64,000 nucleotides of DNA from Vibrio variabilis (GCF_003263785.1 NZ_JYJK01000094.1:1-64000), one strand, 5' to 3'. Shown: positions 21,490 through 33,408, numbered from the stretch's first letter. A program made the numbers and translations. The notes: generated by a model from the sequence alone, not told the origin.

Positions 21490-24400
21490 ATGTTTGCATT
21501 AATTGATGCGTCGCTGTCGCGCTCTAGAACCATGCTCAGCTTGCTGGCTCTGGTGCTCATTGCCGGTGTTGTGACTTACAACACGATTCCAAAAGAATCG
21601 AGTCCAGATATCACCATTCCAATTATCTATGTGTCTGTGGGGCACCAAGGTATTTCACCGGATGACAGTGAGCGATTGCTCGTCAGACCGCTAGAAAAAG
21701 AGTTGCGCTCGATTGAAGGCGTAAAAGAGATGACGGCGGTGGCATCGGAAGGTCACGCTTCAGTGACACTTGAGTTTAATGTCGGCGTTGACTTGACCAA
21801 GGCGATGGCAGACGTACGTGACGCCGTTGACCTTGCTAAGCCTAAATTGCCAGAAGACAGTGATGAGCCAACAGTTAACGAGGTGACCTTTGCGTCACAG
21901 CAACCTGTTCTCTCGGTTGTACTTTACGGTACAGTGCCAGAGCGCACGATAGTGCAGCTTGCTCGCCAGTTGCGTGACAAGCTTGAAAGCTACCGTCAAG
22001 TATTGGAGGTAGACATTGCTGGTGACCGTGAAGACATTGTTGAAATTGTGGTCGACCCATTACTGATGGAAAGCTATGGTCTCGACCAAGGTGATATTTA
22101 CAACCTAATCGCCTTGAACAACCGCGTTGTAGCGGCTGGTTTTGTGGATACCGGCTATGGCCGTTTCTCAGTCAAAGTCCCATCAGTGTTCAACAGCCTA
22201 AAAGATGTGTTAGAGCTGCCCGTTAAGGTGGATGGCAAACAAGTCATCACCTTTGGGGATGTTGCGACAGTTCGCCGCGCTTTCCGAGATCCTGACAGTT
22301 TTGCGCGCCTTGATGGTCGCTCTGCGGTGGTATTGGATGTCAAAAAGCGTGCTGGCGAGAACATCATCGAGACTGTTTCGTTGGTTAAAGAAGTACTTCG
22401 ACAAGCTCAGCTTCGTGATGAATGGCCAAACAACCTGCAAGTGAAGTTCACTAAAGATGAGTCGAAAGATGTGAAGATCATGCTTAATGATCTGCAAAAC
22501 AACATCTTATCGGCAATCATTTTGGTGGTCATTGTCATCATCGCCATCCTTGGTGTTCGCACTGCGCTATTGGTCGGTATTTCGATTCCTGGTTCGTTCT
22601 TGACTGGCCTGCTTGTACTGTCGGTGTTTGGGCTTACGGTCAACATCGTTGTGCTGTTCTCACTGATCATGGCGGTGGGCATGCTGGTGGACGGGGCTAT
22701 TGTTGTTACCGAATTTGCTGATCGCCGTATGCAAGAAGGGATGGAGCGTAAAGAAGCGTATCGTGATGCCGCCAAACGCATGGCGTGGCCAATCACGGCA
22801 TCCACGGCAACCACTTTGGCTGCGTTTGCACCGCTGCTATTCTGGCCGGATATCACTGGTGAATTCATGAAGTACTTGCCGATGACCCTCATCGCAACGC
22901 TGACGGCGTCGTTGGTGATGGCGTTGTTGTTTGTGCCAGTACTCGGCGGCCTGATTGGTAAGCCGCAATACGTTTCACCGACTCAGCAAAAGAAAATGGT
23001 GGCGCTGCATGAGGGCGAGTTTGATAAAGCAACGGGTATTACCAAGCTTTATTATCACACGCTAGATATTGCTCTGAGCCATCCTCTGAAAGTGCTGCTA
23101 CTGGCGATTGCAATGGCAATCGGTGTTGGAGTGGCTTACAACAAAGCAGGCCTTGGTGCTGAGTTCTTCCCTGAAGTGGATCCGCCTTACTTTAACGTCA
23201 AAGTGCGTTCTCACGGTGACTTATCTATTAATGAGAAAGATGAGGTGATGCGCGTTGTTGAGAAGGTAATGCTGGGTCATGACGAATTTGAAAGTGTATA
23301 CACCAAAACAGGCGGTAAAGATGAAATTGGTGTGATTCAAATTACGCCATTGGATTGGCAGTACCGTCGTAAGGTGCCCGCTATCATCGAAGAGTTAAAG
23401 CAAACGACGGATCAGTTTGCGGGTGTTGAGATTGAGTACAAGTTCCCGGATGCCGGCCCCCGGTTGAACATGATTTGGTGGTCGAACTTTCTGCTCGTAT
23501 CCCGGATGGTTTGGACGCAGCTGCAAAAGAAGTGCGCCGCTGGGCGGATGGTAATGCCAAACTGACGAACGTTAGTGATACATCCAACAAACCAGGCATT
23601 GATTGGCAAATCGACATCAGCCGAGATGATGCCGCTCGCTTTGGCGCGGACGCGACACTGGTGGGTAACACGGTTCAGTTTGTGACCAACGGTCTGAAAA
23701 TTGGTGATTATCTCCCCGACGATTCTACCGAAGAAGTGGATATCTTGGTGCGATTCCCAGAAGAGCATCGTGATATTGGCCGTTTTGACGAACTTCGCGT
23801 TAAGACGCCAGCAGGTCTGGTGCCGATAACCAACTTTGCTGAAATCACACCGGAGCAGAAGCAAGACACGATAAACCGTTTAGATGGCGTACGCGTTATC
23901 AATGTCAAAGCCGATATGGCGGACGGTTACAATCTCGCGGTTGAGCTACCCGGCTTTATGGAGCAGCTTAACCAGATTGAACTACCAAGTGGTGTTGAGT
24001 TTGTTATCAAAGGCCAAAATGAAGAGCAGAAGAATTCATCGGAGTTCTTACAAAGTGCCTTTATGGTCGCTCTTGCCGTTATGGCTCTTATCTTGATTAC
24101 TCAGTTCAATAGCTTCTACCAAGCTCTGTTGATTCTGAGTGCGGTGATCTTCTCCACCGTAGGGGTGTTTGCAGGTCTATTGGTGTTCCAGCGTCCGTTT
24201 GGCATCATTATGTCGGGCATTGGTGTGATTGCGCTGGCGGGAATTGTGGTTAACAACAACATCGTACTGATTGATACCTACAACCAACTGATTAAGCGCG
24301 GTTTGGAGAAGCGGGAAGCGATCTTAAGAACGGGTGTACAGCGTTTGCGTCCGGTTATGCTCACAACGGTCACGACGATTTTAGGCTTAATGCCGATGGT

Positions 24401-24671
24401 GTTGGAGATGAACGTCGATCTTATCAATCAAAAAATTGAGTTTGGCGCACCAAGTACTCAGTGGTGGTCTCAGTTGGCAACCGCGGTAGCAGGCGGCTTA
24501 GCCTTTGCCACTGTGTTGACATTGGTATTAACGCCTTGTCTTTTGATGTTAGGTAAAACCGAACAGCAAAAACAACAACCTTCAATGTTGCGGCGCACGT
24601 TACGACGATTGAGGTCGAAACCTGTAAAAAAGCCGTTAAGGCGGCCTAGCGAATCAAAGCCCCATAATTAA
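21490..24671 (+). CDS. vexM: RND efflux pump inner-membrane subunit (VexM-like, one break)
   Basis: Proton-driven resistance-nodulation-division transporter of about 1060 residues after repair. It has twelve expected membrane helices, two periplasmic loops, and the conserved intramembrane aspartate in MAVGMLVDGAIVVTEF. The break near 23460 (DAGPPVEHDLVVEL) is one C lost from a C6 run. The substrate is unknown; no TolC-like channel gene is adjacent, so it probably uses a shared TolC. The C-terminal tail is Arg/Lys-rich and cytoplasmic. The stop lies inside the terminator stem. Confidence 0.88.
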
Positions 24672-24690
24672 TCAAAATATGGGGCTTTTT
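24656..24690 (+). terminator. Terminator at the end of the RND operon
   Basis: Stem AAAGCCCCATA/TATGGGGCTTT followed by T residues; its left arm overlaps the last codons of the pump gene. Confidence 0.85.
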
Positions 24691-25068
24691 GATTATTTCT
24701 TCATAGTGATTTTGAGTGACTAATCAGAATTGCTGATGCGTTTTCGCCAGTTTTAACTAATTAATGCAGAATTTAACTCTGAATTTACGCCAATGTTGGG
24801 TGATTGGTTTGGCTTTGTTTCTCTGGGTAAAACAAATGTTGGCAAACCTATCATTTCAAAGCTAAGTGTGTTTTTTGTCGCCTTTGTCGGGTTAGATCTT
24901 GTGCAAAGAAAGCGTTACAGTTGTTGCGTAAACATATTGCTTGTTATGACAAGCTATGTGACATAGCCGAAAAGTGAGTAGTTTCGATTTAGGCTACGAA
25001 TAAGACCTAACTATGTAATGCCAGCTCAGCAACAACCTGATTGTTGAGGTAACTGGTAAGGAGACAAT
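24691..25068 (+). promoter_or_regulatory. ilvIH upstream region
   Basis: A 378-base gap. At 24953-24967 there is a perfect inverted repeat GCTATGT-G-ACATAGC, a candidate operator. At 25026-25048 an imperfect hairpin (arms around CAACAA/TTGTTG) sits just before the Shine-Dalgarno AAGGAG. In E. coli ilvIH is activated by Lrp through a long upstream region, so a long regulated gap is expected. I could not define a -35/-10 pair with confidence, and I see no gene. Confidence 0.45.
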
Positions 25069-26804
25069 ATGGCAGATTCAACCCCAGAAATGCTATCTGG
25101 TGCAGAGATGATCGTTCAATCTTTGATTGACGAAGGTGTACAACAAATCTTTGGCTACCCAGGTGGTTCCGTTCTAGATATCTACGATGCGCTGCATGAA
25201 AAGCGCGAGAATATCCAACACGTCCTCGTTCGTCACGAACAAGCCGCGACACACATGCTGATGGTTACGCACGTGCTACCGGTAAACCGGGTGTGGTACT
25301 GGTGTGTTCTGGCCCTGGTGCGACCAACACTATTACTGGTATCGCGACTGCTTACATGGACTCGATCCCTATGGTGGTGCTCTCTGGTAACGTACCGAAT
25401 AACCTAATCGGTAATGATGCGTTCCAAGAGTGTGATATGGTGGGTGTATCCCGTCCTGTGGTTAAGCACAGCTTCCTATTACAACGTGCAGAAGATATCC
25501 CTGAAACGCTGAAAAAAGCCTTCTATATCGCATCGACTGGCCGCCCTGGCCCAGTTGTGGTTGATATTCCGAAGGATGTTATGAATCCGCAAATCAAGTT
25601 TCCTTACGAGTATCCAGAAACGATTAAAATGCGCTCATACAACCCGACGACTTCGGGTCATAAAGGGCAAATCAAAAAGGCGCTCAAAGCGATTTTAGAA
25701 GCGAAGAAGCCGGTTTTGTATGTGGGTGGCGGTGCCATCATGTCGGAAGCCGATCAGCATCTTATTAAACTGGCAGAAACCCTGAACTTGCCGGTTGTTA
25801 GCACGCTAATGGGATTAGGTGCCTTCCCTGGCACACACAAAAACTCACTGGGCATGCTGGGTATGCACGGTACCTATGAAGCTAACCTAGCTATGCATAA
25901 TGCAGACCTTATTTTTGGTGTGGGTGTTCGCTTTGACGATCGTACTACCAACAATCTCGATAAGTACTGCCCAGACGCGAAGGTTGTACACATTGATATC
26001 GATCCTTCTTCTATCTCGAAAAACGTGCGCGCTGATCTGCCGATTGTTGGCTCTGCGGATGTGATTCTGGAGACCATGTTGAAACTGCTGGTAGAGCAGG
26101 GCGGCACCAATGACGAAGCCGCGCTCAATACTTGGTGGGATGATATTGCTTCTTGGAAAGAGCGTAACTGTCTTGGTTACGAAACCTCAGAAGAGCGTAT
26201 TAAGCCACAGCAGGTCATTGAAGTGCTGCACAAGCTGACGGGCGGTGATGCGTTTGTGGCATCCGATGTGGGTCAGCACCAAATGTTTGCTGCGCTCTAC
26301 TATCCGTTTAACAAGCCACGCCGTTGGATCAACTCAGGCGGTCTAGGCACTATGGGCTTTGGCTTCCCAGCTGCGATTGGGGTGAAATTTGCTTACCCAG
26401 ATGAAGAGGTGGTCTGCGTCACCGGTGATGGCAGTATACAGATGAACATTCAAGAGCTGTCGACGGCCATGCAATACGATGTGCCGGTTAAAATCATCAA
26501 CCTCAACAACCGTTTCTTAGGAATGGTAAAACAGTGGCAGGATATTATTTATCAAGGCCGTCACTCTAACTCCTACATGGATTCGGTGCCTGACTTTGCT
26601 GCTATTGCTGAAGCTTATGGCCACGTAGGTATTCGCATTTCTAACCCAAGCGAGCTTGAATCTGGCCTGAAGAAAGCGCTAGAGATGAAAGATCGCCTCG
26701 TGTTCGTTGATATCAATGTTGACGAAACAGAACACGTTTACCCGATGCAAATCAAAGGGGAAGGCATGGACAAGATGTGGCTAAGCAAGACGGAGAGAAC
26801 TTAA
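25069..26804 (+). CDS. ilvI: Acetolactate synthase III large subunit (one break)
   Basis: ThDP enzyme that condenses two pyruvates (or pyruvate and 2-oxobutyrate) for valine, leucine and isoleucine synthesis; 578 residues after repair. Seen: [12 protein letters not shown], the catalytic glutamate in [15 protein letters not shown], and the ThDP-binding GDGSIQMN...NLNN motif near residue 450. The break near 25257 is one lost G in CATGGCTGA. ATG 25069 is preceded by AAGGAG. The gene is one base from ilvH, forming the usual two-gene operon. Confidence 0.95.
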
Positions 26805-26805
26805 T

Positions 26806-27300
26806 ATGAGACATATCATTTCGCTACTAATGGAAAACCAACCGGGTGCGCTTTCTCGCGTGGTTGGCCTGTTCTCTCAGCGTGGCTACAACATCGAATC
26901 CCTCAACGTATCACCAACCGATGATGAGACGTTATCACGTCTTAATATCACGACTGAATCGGATGAAATGGAGCTTGAGCAGATCCAAAAGCAGCTACAC
27001 AAGCTGATTGATGTTCTTAAGGTTCAGGAAGTGACTGAGTTTGAGCATATTGAGCGTGAACTGATGATGGTGAAAGTGAAAGCGAGCGGCTTTGCACGTG
27101 CAGAAGTGAAACGCACAGCGGATATCTTCCGTGGTCAGATTGTTGATGTCACATCATCACAATACACCGTTCAACTCGCAGGGACAGCTGAAAAGCTTGA
27201 CGCGTTTGTGTCTGCGCTATCAGAAGTAACGGATGTGGTTGAAGTGGCTCGAAGCGGTATTGTCGGCATTGCTCGTGGTGAGCGTGCACTGAAACCATAA
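26806..27300 (+). CDS. ilvH: Acetolactate synthase III small regulatory subunit
   Basis: Regulatory subunit that binds valine and activates IlvI. Intact, 164 residues, with an N-terminal ACT domain (MENQPGALSRVVGLFSQRGY, residues 8-27) carrying the valine-binding turn, and a C-terminal ferredoxin-like domain ending in GIVGIARGERALKP. It starts one base after the ilvI stop and is followed by a terminator. Confidence 0.96.
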   Translation: MRHIISLLMENQPGALSRVVGLFSQRGYNIESLNVSPTDDETLSRLNITTESDEMELEQIQKQLHKLIDVLKVQEVTEFEHIERELMMVKVKASGFARAEVKRTADIFRGQIVDVTSSQYTVQLAGTAEKLDAFVSALSEVTDVVEVARSGIVGIARGERALKP

Positions 27301-27324
27301 GCCAAATGAGTTATTGAAATAAAG

Positions 27325-27350
27325 AAGGCCAGTCAAGTGACTGGCCTTTT
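27325..27350 (+). terminator. Terminator after ilvH
   Basis: Ten-base stem AAGGCCAGTC/GACTGGCCTT with a four-base loop and a T run, between the converging ilvH and dolP genes. Confidence 0.85.
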
Positions 27351-27382
27351 GCTTTGCTTAGCTTAGCGATTGAGTTGGAAGG

Positions 27383-28078
27383 TTAACCTTCGATTTCCAC
27401 AAAAGGAGCAGGCTCTTCGATGATTGGCTTCATCTCCTCTTCTTGTTGAGGTTGCTCTGCTGCTGGTGCTGGCTGTTCAGGCTCGGTTTCTGTGTTCAGC
27501 TTCTCTTGTTGCTCACTGAACTGGAAGGCACGGATAACCTGTTTCACGCCGGATACATTTCTTGCGATGTCTGTTGCCACATCGGCGTGCTCTTTAGACA
27601 CATAACCGAGTAGAAACACCTCACTGTCTTCAGTGATGACTTTGACTTTTACGCCGTTGAGTCTTTCGTCGGTCAATAGCGCTGACTTCACCTTAGTCGT
27701 CAACCAGCTGTCATTGCTGATTTGCGTGAAGCTAAGCGGCTGTTTTACGCGAACTTGGTTGTAGACAATTTTTACGCCATTAAGACCTTGAACTTGCTTT
27801 TCCAGCTGACTACGAAGCGCTTCCGTATTCGCCTGTCCCATCAGGACGACGGTACCACGCTGTGAGCTGGCTACGACGCGAACATTGCCGACGTAAGGGG
27901 CTTTGTTGCCCATGCCCGCCACTTCAGACTCCAGTGCACTATCATTCCAGATCTCTTTCGCGCTGCGCGTATCGGTCACTAAATTTACCGTTGTCGCCGC
28001 ACCTGCCACAAATAGACCAGCGCAGCCAGAGAGGAACATACTGGCCATAAGCAGTGCCATTACTTTATACATTTTCAT
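27383..28078 (-). CDS. dolP: Dual-BON-domain outer-membrane lipoprotein DolP (YraP)
   Basis: Outer-membrane lipoprotein important for envelope integrity and division-site function. The signal peptide MKMYKVMALLMASMFLSGC ends in a lipobox cysteine at residue 19. Two BON domains follow (about 50-115 and 125-190), with RVVASSQRGTVVLMGQ and KVKVITEDSEVFLLGYV. At 231 residues it is about 40 longer than E. coli DolP. The extra part is a C-terminal tail rich in Pro, Gln and Glu. It is the last gene of the lpoA-yraN-diaA-dolP unit, four bases after diaA. Confidence 0.92.
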   Translation of the reverse strand: MKMYKVMALLMASMFLSGCAGLFVAGAATTVNLVTDTRSAKEIWNDSALESEVAGMGNKAPYVGNVRVVASSQRGTVVLMGQANTEALRSQLEKQVQGLNGVKIVYNQVRVKQPLSFTQISNDSWLTTKVKSALLTDERLNGVKVKVITEDSEVFLLGYVSKEHADVATDIARNVSGVKQVIRAFQFSEQQEKLNTETEPEQPAPAAEQPQQEEEMKPIIEEPAPFVEIEG

Positions 28079-28082
28079 AGTG

Positions 28083-28673
28083 TTACTCCTCGTGAGATGG
28101 GAATAGCACTTGGTCGATGAGATCGCACAAGCAGTGGAGTGTCACCATGTGGACTTCATGGATGCGTGCGGTACGTTGTGAGGGGATACGTATTTCCACA
28201 TCGTTTTCGCCCAACAAGCCTGCCATTTCGCCGCCATCTTTGCCGGTAAAGGCAATGATGGTCATATCTCGTGTTACAGCCGCTTCCATCGCTTTAATAA
28301 CGTTTTTGCTGTTGCCGCTGGTGGATATAGCCAACAAAATATCGTTATTTTGGCCGAAGGCACGCACTTGTTTGGCAAAGATATCTTCAAAGTTGTAGTC
28401 GTTTGCCACGGCTGTCATGGTGGTGCTGTCGGCGGTCAGTGTCATCGCTGGCAGACTTGGTCGCTCGGTTTCAAAACGGTTCAGTAGGCAAGAGACAAAT
28501 TGCTGAGCATTTGACGCTGAACCGCCATTGCCGCAGCAGAGGATCTTATTGCCATTAAGCAGTGTGGCGACCATAGCTTGTGCAGCGTGAGTGATGGCGT
28601 CTGGCAGCGCTTCAGCTGCGGCGATTTGAATTTGGATGCTTTCAGTAAAACTTTCTTTGATGCTATCGCGCAT
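28083..28673 (-). CDS. diaA: DnaA initiator-associating protein DiaA
   Basis: SIS-domain tetramer that binds DnaA and promotes timely initiation at oriC; 196 residues, intact. Seen: [14 protein letters not shown] (residues 46-59) and [15 protein letters not shown], the phosphosugar-type loops shared with GmhA. Position between yraN and dolP supports DiaA rather than the heptose isomerase GmhA, which is its close paralogue and the main alternative. Confidence 0.92.
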   Translation of the reverse strand: MRDSIKESFTESIQIQIAAAEALPDAITHAAQAMVATLLNGNKILCCGNGGSASNAQQFVSCLLNRFETERPSLPAMTLTADSTTMTAVANDYNFEDIFAKQVRAFGQNNDILLAISTSGNSKNVIKAMEAAVTRDMTIIAFTGKDGGEMAGLLGENDVEIRIPSQRTARIHEVHMVTLHCLCDLIDQVLFPSHEE

Positions 28674-28675
28674 GG

Positions 28676-29065
28676 TTATCCTTGAGTGATGGCGTTTTTT
28701 ATCCAGTTGATGTCGTTGCCTTGTTCGTGAATGGCAACCACATCAAATCGAAATTCGGTCTCGTATGGCGATAGGCCATTTTTGAGAAGCCACAGTGTGG
28801 CGGCTTTTTCGAGCTTTTTAGCTTTGGCTCGCGTCACCATTTCTTGGGCGCTACCATAACATTGATTGCGTCGGTATTTGACCTCCACAAACACAATGCT
28901 CGATTTATCTTGCATGATCAGGTCAACTTCACCGCATTTTACCGTGAAGTTTTCTGATAGAGGAACCAACCCCTGACGACCGAGATAGTCTTTGGCCAGC
29001 TCCTCATAACGTTTACCAACGGCGCGTTTACTCGCTGATTGGCGCTTCCACGGCAGTAGTGTCAT
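28676..29065 (-). CDS. yraN: YraN family protein (UPF0102, putative endonuclease fold)
   Basis: Protein of 129 residues from ATG 29063-29065 ([21 protein letters not shown]). The core [21 protein letters not shown] shows the D...ExK layout of a PD-(D/E)xK nuclease fold. The family function is not established, though comEA-like and Holliday-junction roles have been suggested for relatives. Its first 38 bases overlap the 3' end of lpoA in another frame. A frame break in lpoA makes the two look fused into one long reading frame, which I consider an artefact. Two bases separate it from diaA. Confidence 0.9.
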   Translation of the reverse strand: MTLLPWKRQSASKRAVGKRYEELAKDYLGRQGLVPLSENFTVKCGEVDLIMQDKSSIVFVEVKYRRNQCYGSAQEMVTRAKAKKLEKAATLWLLKNGLSPYETEFRFDVVAIHEQGNDINWIKNAITQG

Positions 29066-30924
29066 CGCTGGCCTCATCCTGAGTTGTGCTCGCTTCCTGC
29101 TCTGTAACAGGCGGGTTTTCCGGTTGCTCACCGTAGACCCCCAAGCGATCTGGCGTTGAACCACGCAGTCTGGGTCAATAGTCAGCACACCGGTTTGCCC
29201 ATCGACAGAGTAACCTTGTACTGCTTTCAGTTGCGGTAATTCTTTTGTCAGCGTGTAGGCATCCATACCGAGTGCTTGCAGGCGTTTCTCTGCATTTGAG
29301 CTCTTAGGCCAGAACTTAGTCATTTGTGCATCAAGGTCGACATTTTGCTCCACTAGTAGTGGAATATCGCTGTATACCACACCAGTGAGGTCTTCATACT
29401 GACGTTTCTCACTGTGGCTGTGGGAATCAGCAAACAGCTGTGGTTGTTTCGCATCCGGGTTGATGGCGACTTCGATAAATGGCTTGATCAGCGTAAGATC
29501 AGCATTATTGGCAACGATGTACACGGAATCAATGTCACGACGACTACGTGGCTGATTTTCGAGCTTCATACCCGTTAGCGCTTCCATCTGAGCAATACGT
29601 TGCTGACTTTCTTGCAGGCCAAACACATTATTGATGGTTTTTTGTAGTTGTGCGCGATTCGCGTACTGCGCCACGGCGACGTTGTTGTCACTCAATTTCG
29701 CCCATTCAGCTTCAAACGCTTTGGCTACGCGATCACCTAGCGTGCCACGCGGCGCAATGATGAGCGGGTAAGCATATTGGTTCTTAGAGAGATGCTGAGC
29801 CGCTTGAGCCACTTCTTGCTCTGGAGACAGAGTCAGGTAACACATCATTTGTGTTGGCTCTATCTCACTAGGAATATTCAGTGCGAGTGCTGGGATCGGT
29901 GTTTCAGAGCTTTGCTGAGCTTGCTGTAGCTTCTCTACGTTTTCTTTCACTAGCGGACCGACAATAAAATCCACTCCATTAGCGACGAGCTTTGCTTTGA
30001 TGTCGGCAGGGCTGGCTTCGTTAGTATCAATAACGGTAAAAATAGCTTCTGGATCGCGTAGGTCGTCATCCATCATTGCCATCATAAACCCGTCGCGTAC
30101 CAACTGGGCTTGCTTCGCATACTTACCAGAGAGCGGTAGTAGTAGAGCTGTGCTTTGAGGCGAAGCAATTTCTAGGTTGAGAATGTCGACAATGCTTTGT
30201 GGTGTATAGATTGCCGCTGGGTGAGTTGGATTCTCTGCAAGCCAGTTATTTAGCGTATTTTGCAGTTGTGGCAAGCTCGCTGCCATGCCTTTCATGTAGG
30301 TAGCCAGTTGTAACCAGCCATCCAGTACTTCCTCATTAGGCTGGGCAACTAAGGTTGATAGATCCTGCGCTGTGTACTGGTTCATGTATTCCCAGATTTG
30401 AGCGTTGATCGCTTCTTGCTGGTCACTGGCGCTAAAGCTTGCTTGCGCAATCAGCTCACGGCTGGCATCAAAGTAATTGCCCATGGCGGCAAGACTTTGT
30501 GCGCGCAATTGATGATAACGCTGCCATTGCTGCTGCGCGAGTGGCCACTCAGATGGAAAGCTCAGCTGCAGATACGCCTGTTCTGCTTTGCCCTGCGCAA
30601 GATTCAGCTCCGCGCGTGCGAGTTGCCATTCGGCTTGCTGCACCGTGGTGAGATTTTGTTTGGCCAGTCGATTAGAGAGTCTCTGAGCCTGTTCGACATT
30701 GCTTCTTGAATCGATGCCTTGAATGCTAAGATCAACCACTCGTTTGCAAAACCGTCTTGACCGGCGTCAGCACGCATCAGATAGGTCTCCGAAGAGGCAG
30801 TAGGTGCTAGGGTGATATCAACGCTTTCTGGGGCACTTGGCTGAGTAGAACAAGCGGCAATGGACAAAGCCAATGCGATTGGAGTCAGTAGGCGTGTTAC
30901 ACTATTTCTCTTTGGGTTCATCAT
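29028..30924 (-). CDS. lpoA: Penicillin-binding protein activator LpoA (two breaks)
   Basis: Outer-membrane lipoprotein that reaches through the peptidoglycan to activate PBP1A; about 632 residues after repair. The lipobox is in ALSIAACSTQ. An N-terminal TPR-like helical region is followed by a periplasmic-binding-protein-like C-terminal domain (ALLLPLSGKYAKQAQLVRDG). Breaks are near 30700 (SIQEANVEQAQ, one A missing) and near 29140 (AWGVYGEQPENP, one G missing from a G6 run); the latter restores the true C-terminus APISE. The start is uncertain among ATGs at 30919-30945; I chose 30924 for spacing to AAAGAG. It is divergent from rsmI. Confidence 0.92.
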
Positions 30925-30992
30925 TGCCATGAGCTCTTTAATCACTATTCGTGTAAAATCATTATATTAATCGTTGAAGTGCTGGTAAACAA

Positions 30993-31856
30993 ATGACAAG
31001 CAACAAAACTACTTATATTGAGCAACCAACGCTCTTTATTGTACCGACACCGATTGGAAATCTCGGTGATATCACACAAAGAGCGCTGGATGTACTCCAT
31101 AGCGTCGACATTATTGCTGCTGAAGATACGCGCCATACGGGTAAGCTTCTGTCTCACTTCAATATTCAAACTAGAACATTTGCGTTGCATGATCACAATG
31201 AACAGCAAAAAGCGCAAGTTTTAGTCGATAAACTGCTTGCGGGTGAATCCATCGCATTGGTCTCTGATGCTGGCACACCGCTTATCAGCGATCCAGGGTA
31301 TCACTTGGTGACTCAATGTCGTCAGGCAGGCGTTAAAGTTGTGCCATTACCAGGGGCGTGTGCCGTGATTACTGCGCTGAGCGCATCTGGCTTGCCATCT
31401 GATCGCTTTAGTTTTGAGGGCTTTTTGCCAGCGAAAAGCAAAGGCCGCAAAGACAAGTTCATGGAGATCGCCAAAGCCGAGCGCACCTGTATCTTCTACG
31501 AATCACCACATCGAATTACCGAGTCACTGGCCGATATGCTTGAAGTGCTGGGTCCTGAACGTGAGGTGGTATTGGCGCGCGAGCTGACCAAGACTTATGA
31601 AACCATTCAAGGCCTGCCACTTGGTGAGTTGATTGCGTGGATTGAAGAAGATGATAACCGCAAGCGTGGTGAGATGGTGCTATTGATTCACGGCCATCGC
31701 GAGCCTGTGAATGAAGAACTGCCAGATGAGGCGACCCGCACACTGGCTATTTTGGTGAAAGATTTACCCCTTAAAAAAGCGGCAGCGGCGACCGCTGAAA
31801 TCTATAACCTCAAAAAGAATGCCCTGTATAAATGGGGTCTAGAAAACTTATCCTAG
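30993..31856 (+). CDS. rsmI: 16S rRNA (cytidine1402-2'-O)-methyltransferase RsmI
   Basis: SAM-dependent methyltransferase of the tetrapyrrole-methylase fold that modifies C1402 in the 30S decoding centre with RsmH, which is encoded just downstream. Intact, 287 residues, with [14 protein letters not shown] (residues 15-28), [24 protein letters not shown] and [16 protein letters not shown]. Its stop is 45 bases before rnpB. Confidence 0.96.
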   Translation: MTSNKTTYIEQPTLFIVPTPIGNLGDITQRALDVLHSVDIIAAEDTRHTGKLLSHFNIQTRTFALHDHNEQQKAQVLVDKLLAGESIALVSDAGTPLISDPGYHLVTQCRQAGVKVVPLPGACAVITALSASGLPSDRFSFEGFLPAKSKGRKDKFMEIAKAERTCIFYESPHRITESLADMLEVLGPEREVVLARELTKTYETIQGLPLGELIAWIEEDDNRKRGEMVLLIHGHREPVNEELPDEATRTLAILVKDLPLKKAAAATAEIYNLKKNALYKWGLENLS

Positions 31857-31901
31857 AAAAACATTGAGTAATCACGCTCGCTTGGTTACAATCCGCGCCC
31901 T

Positions 31902-32306
<405 letters not shown>

Positions 32307-32313
32307 ATTATTG

Positions 32314-32351
32314 AAAAACCCATTACAAATTGATTTTGTGATGGGTTTTTT
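32314..32351 (+). terminator. rnpB terminator
   Basis: Arms AAAAACCCAT and ATGGGTTTTT, extended by ACAAA/TTTGT, form a long hairpin with a T6 tail right after the RNA 3' end. Confidence 0.88.
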
Positions 32352-32457
32352 GCTTTTTTATCACCTATCTTTACGATAGGCTGAACTTAACCAGATGACG
32401 TTACTGAAGGAAATCAGTACACTTGTCGTCTTTGCAAAGCAACTCTCGAGATCACCC

Positions 32458-33408
32458 ATGAGCGAATCCTTTCAACACATTTCGGTACTACTTCACGAAT
32501 CCATTGATGGTCTAGCGATCAAACCGGATGGAACTTACATTGATGGAACGTTCGGCCGCGGTGGTCACAGTCGTCAAATTCTTTCACTACTGGGTGAAAA
32601 CGGTCGCCTATTCAGTATTGACCGCGATCCGACGGCGATTGAGGAAGCCAAAAAGATTGATGACCCGCGATTTACCATCATCCATGGCCCATTTTCAGGC
32701 ATGGCTGAATACGCAGAACGCTATGATCTTGTGGGGAAAGTCGATGGCGTGTTACTTGATCTAGGCGTGTCTTCGCCACAGCTTGATGATGCTGAGCGTG
32801 GCTTTAGCTTTATGAAAGATGGCCCGCTTGATATGCGTATGGATCCAACTTCGGGTATGCCTGTTTCTGAGTGGTTAGCGCAAGCCGATCTTGATGACAT
32901 TACTTGGGTGATCCGCGAGTTTGGTGAAGACAAACATGCTCGCCGTATTGCTAAAGCGATTGTGGCGCATCGTGAAGATGAAGAAAAAGAGCCGCTGACG
33001 CGTACCGGCCAGTTGGCAAAGTTGATCTCTGAAGCCGCACCTAAGAGCTTTAAAGAGAAAAAGCACCCAGCGACACGTGCTTTCCAAGCATTTCGAATCT
33101 ACATCAACAGCGAGCTTGAAGAGATCGATACGGCGCTAAAAGGCGCGGCCAGTATTCTTGCCCCACAAGGTCGATTGTCGGTGATCAGCTTCCACTCGCT
33201 TGAAGATCGCATGGTGAAACACTTTATGCGTAAAGAGAGTAAAGGACCGCAAGTGCCACATGGCATCCCGATGACCGAAGATCAGATTCGAGCTTTGGGT
33301 AGTGCGAATCTAAAGACCATTGGTAAGGCGCTCAAGCCTTCGGGTCAAGAAGTGGAAATGAACGCTCGCTCACGCAGCTCAGTACTTCGTGTAGCGGAAA
33401 AACTGTAA
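32458..33408 (+). CDS. rsmH: 16S rRNA (cytosine1402-N4)-methyltransferase RsmH
   Basis: First gene of the dcw cluster; methylates N4 of C1402 (formerly MraW). ATG 32458 ([15 protein letters not shown]) gives 316 residues; the longer frame from 32395 has no family match. Seen: [14 protein letters not shown] (SAM loop, residues 30-43) and [20 protein letters not shown]. mraZ, which precedes this gene in E. coli, is absent: the upstream neighbour is rnpB. ftsL starts 11 bases downstream. Confidence 0.96.
   Translation: MSESFQHISVLLHESIDGLAIKPDGTYIDGTFGRGGHSRQILSLLGENGRLFSIDRDPTAIEEAKKIDDPRFTIIHGPFSGMAEYAERYDLVGKVDGVLLDLGVSSPQLDDAERGFSFMKDGPLDMRMDPTSGMPVSEWLAQADLDDITWVIREFGEDKHARRIAKAIVAHREDEEKEPLTRTGQLAKLISEAAPKSFKEKKHPATRAFQAFRIYINSELEEIDTALKGAASILAPQGRLSVISFHSLEDRMVKHFMRKESKGPQVPHGIPMTEDQIRALGSANLKTIGKALKPSGQEVEMNARSRSSVLRVAEKL

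Noticed and set aside
24764..24865. A 33-codon Leu-rich frame upstream of ilvI, resembling an attenuator leader peptide
   Set aside because: No ribosome site, no run of regulatory codons, and no terminator/antiterminator pair follows it; ilvIH is not known to be attenuated.
28676..30739. A single long reading frame joining LpoA to YraN, suggesting a fusion protein
   Set aside because: The junction sequence is out of frame with the normal LpoA C-terminus; adding one G near 29140 restores the LpoA end and its own stop, and yraN has its own start. The fusion is an artefact of a lost base.
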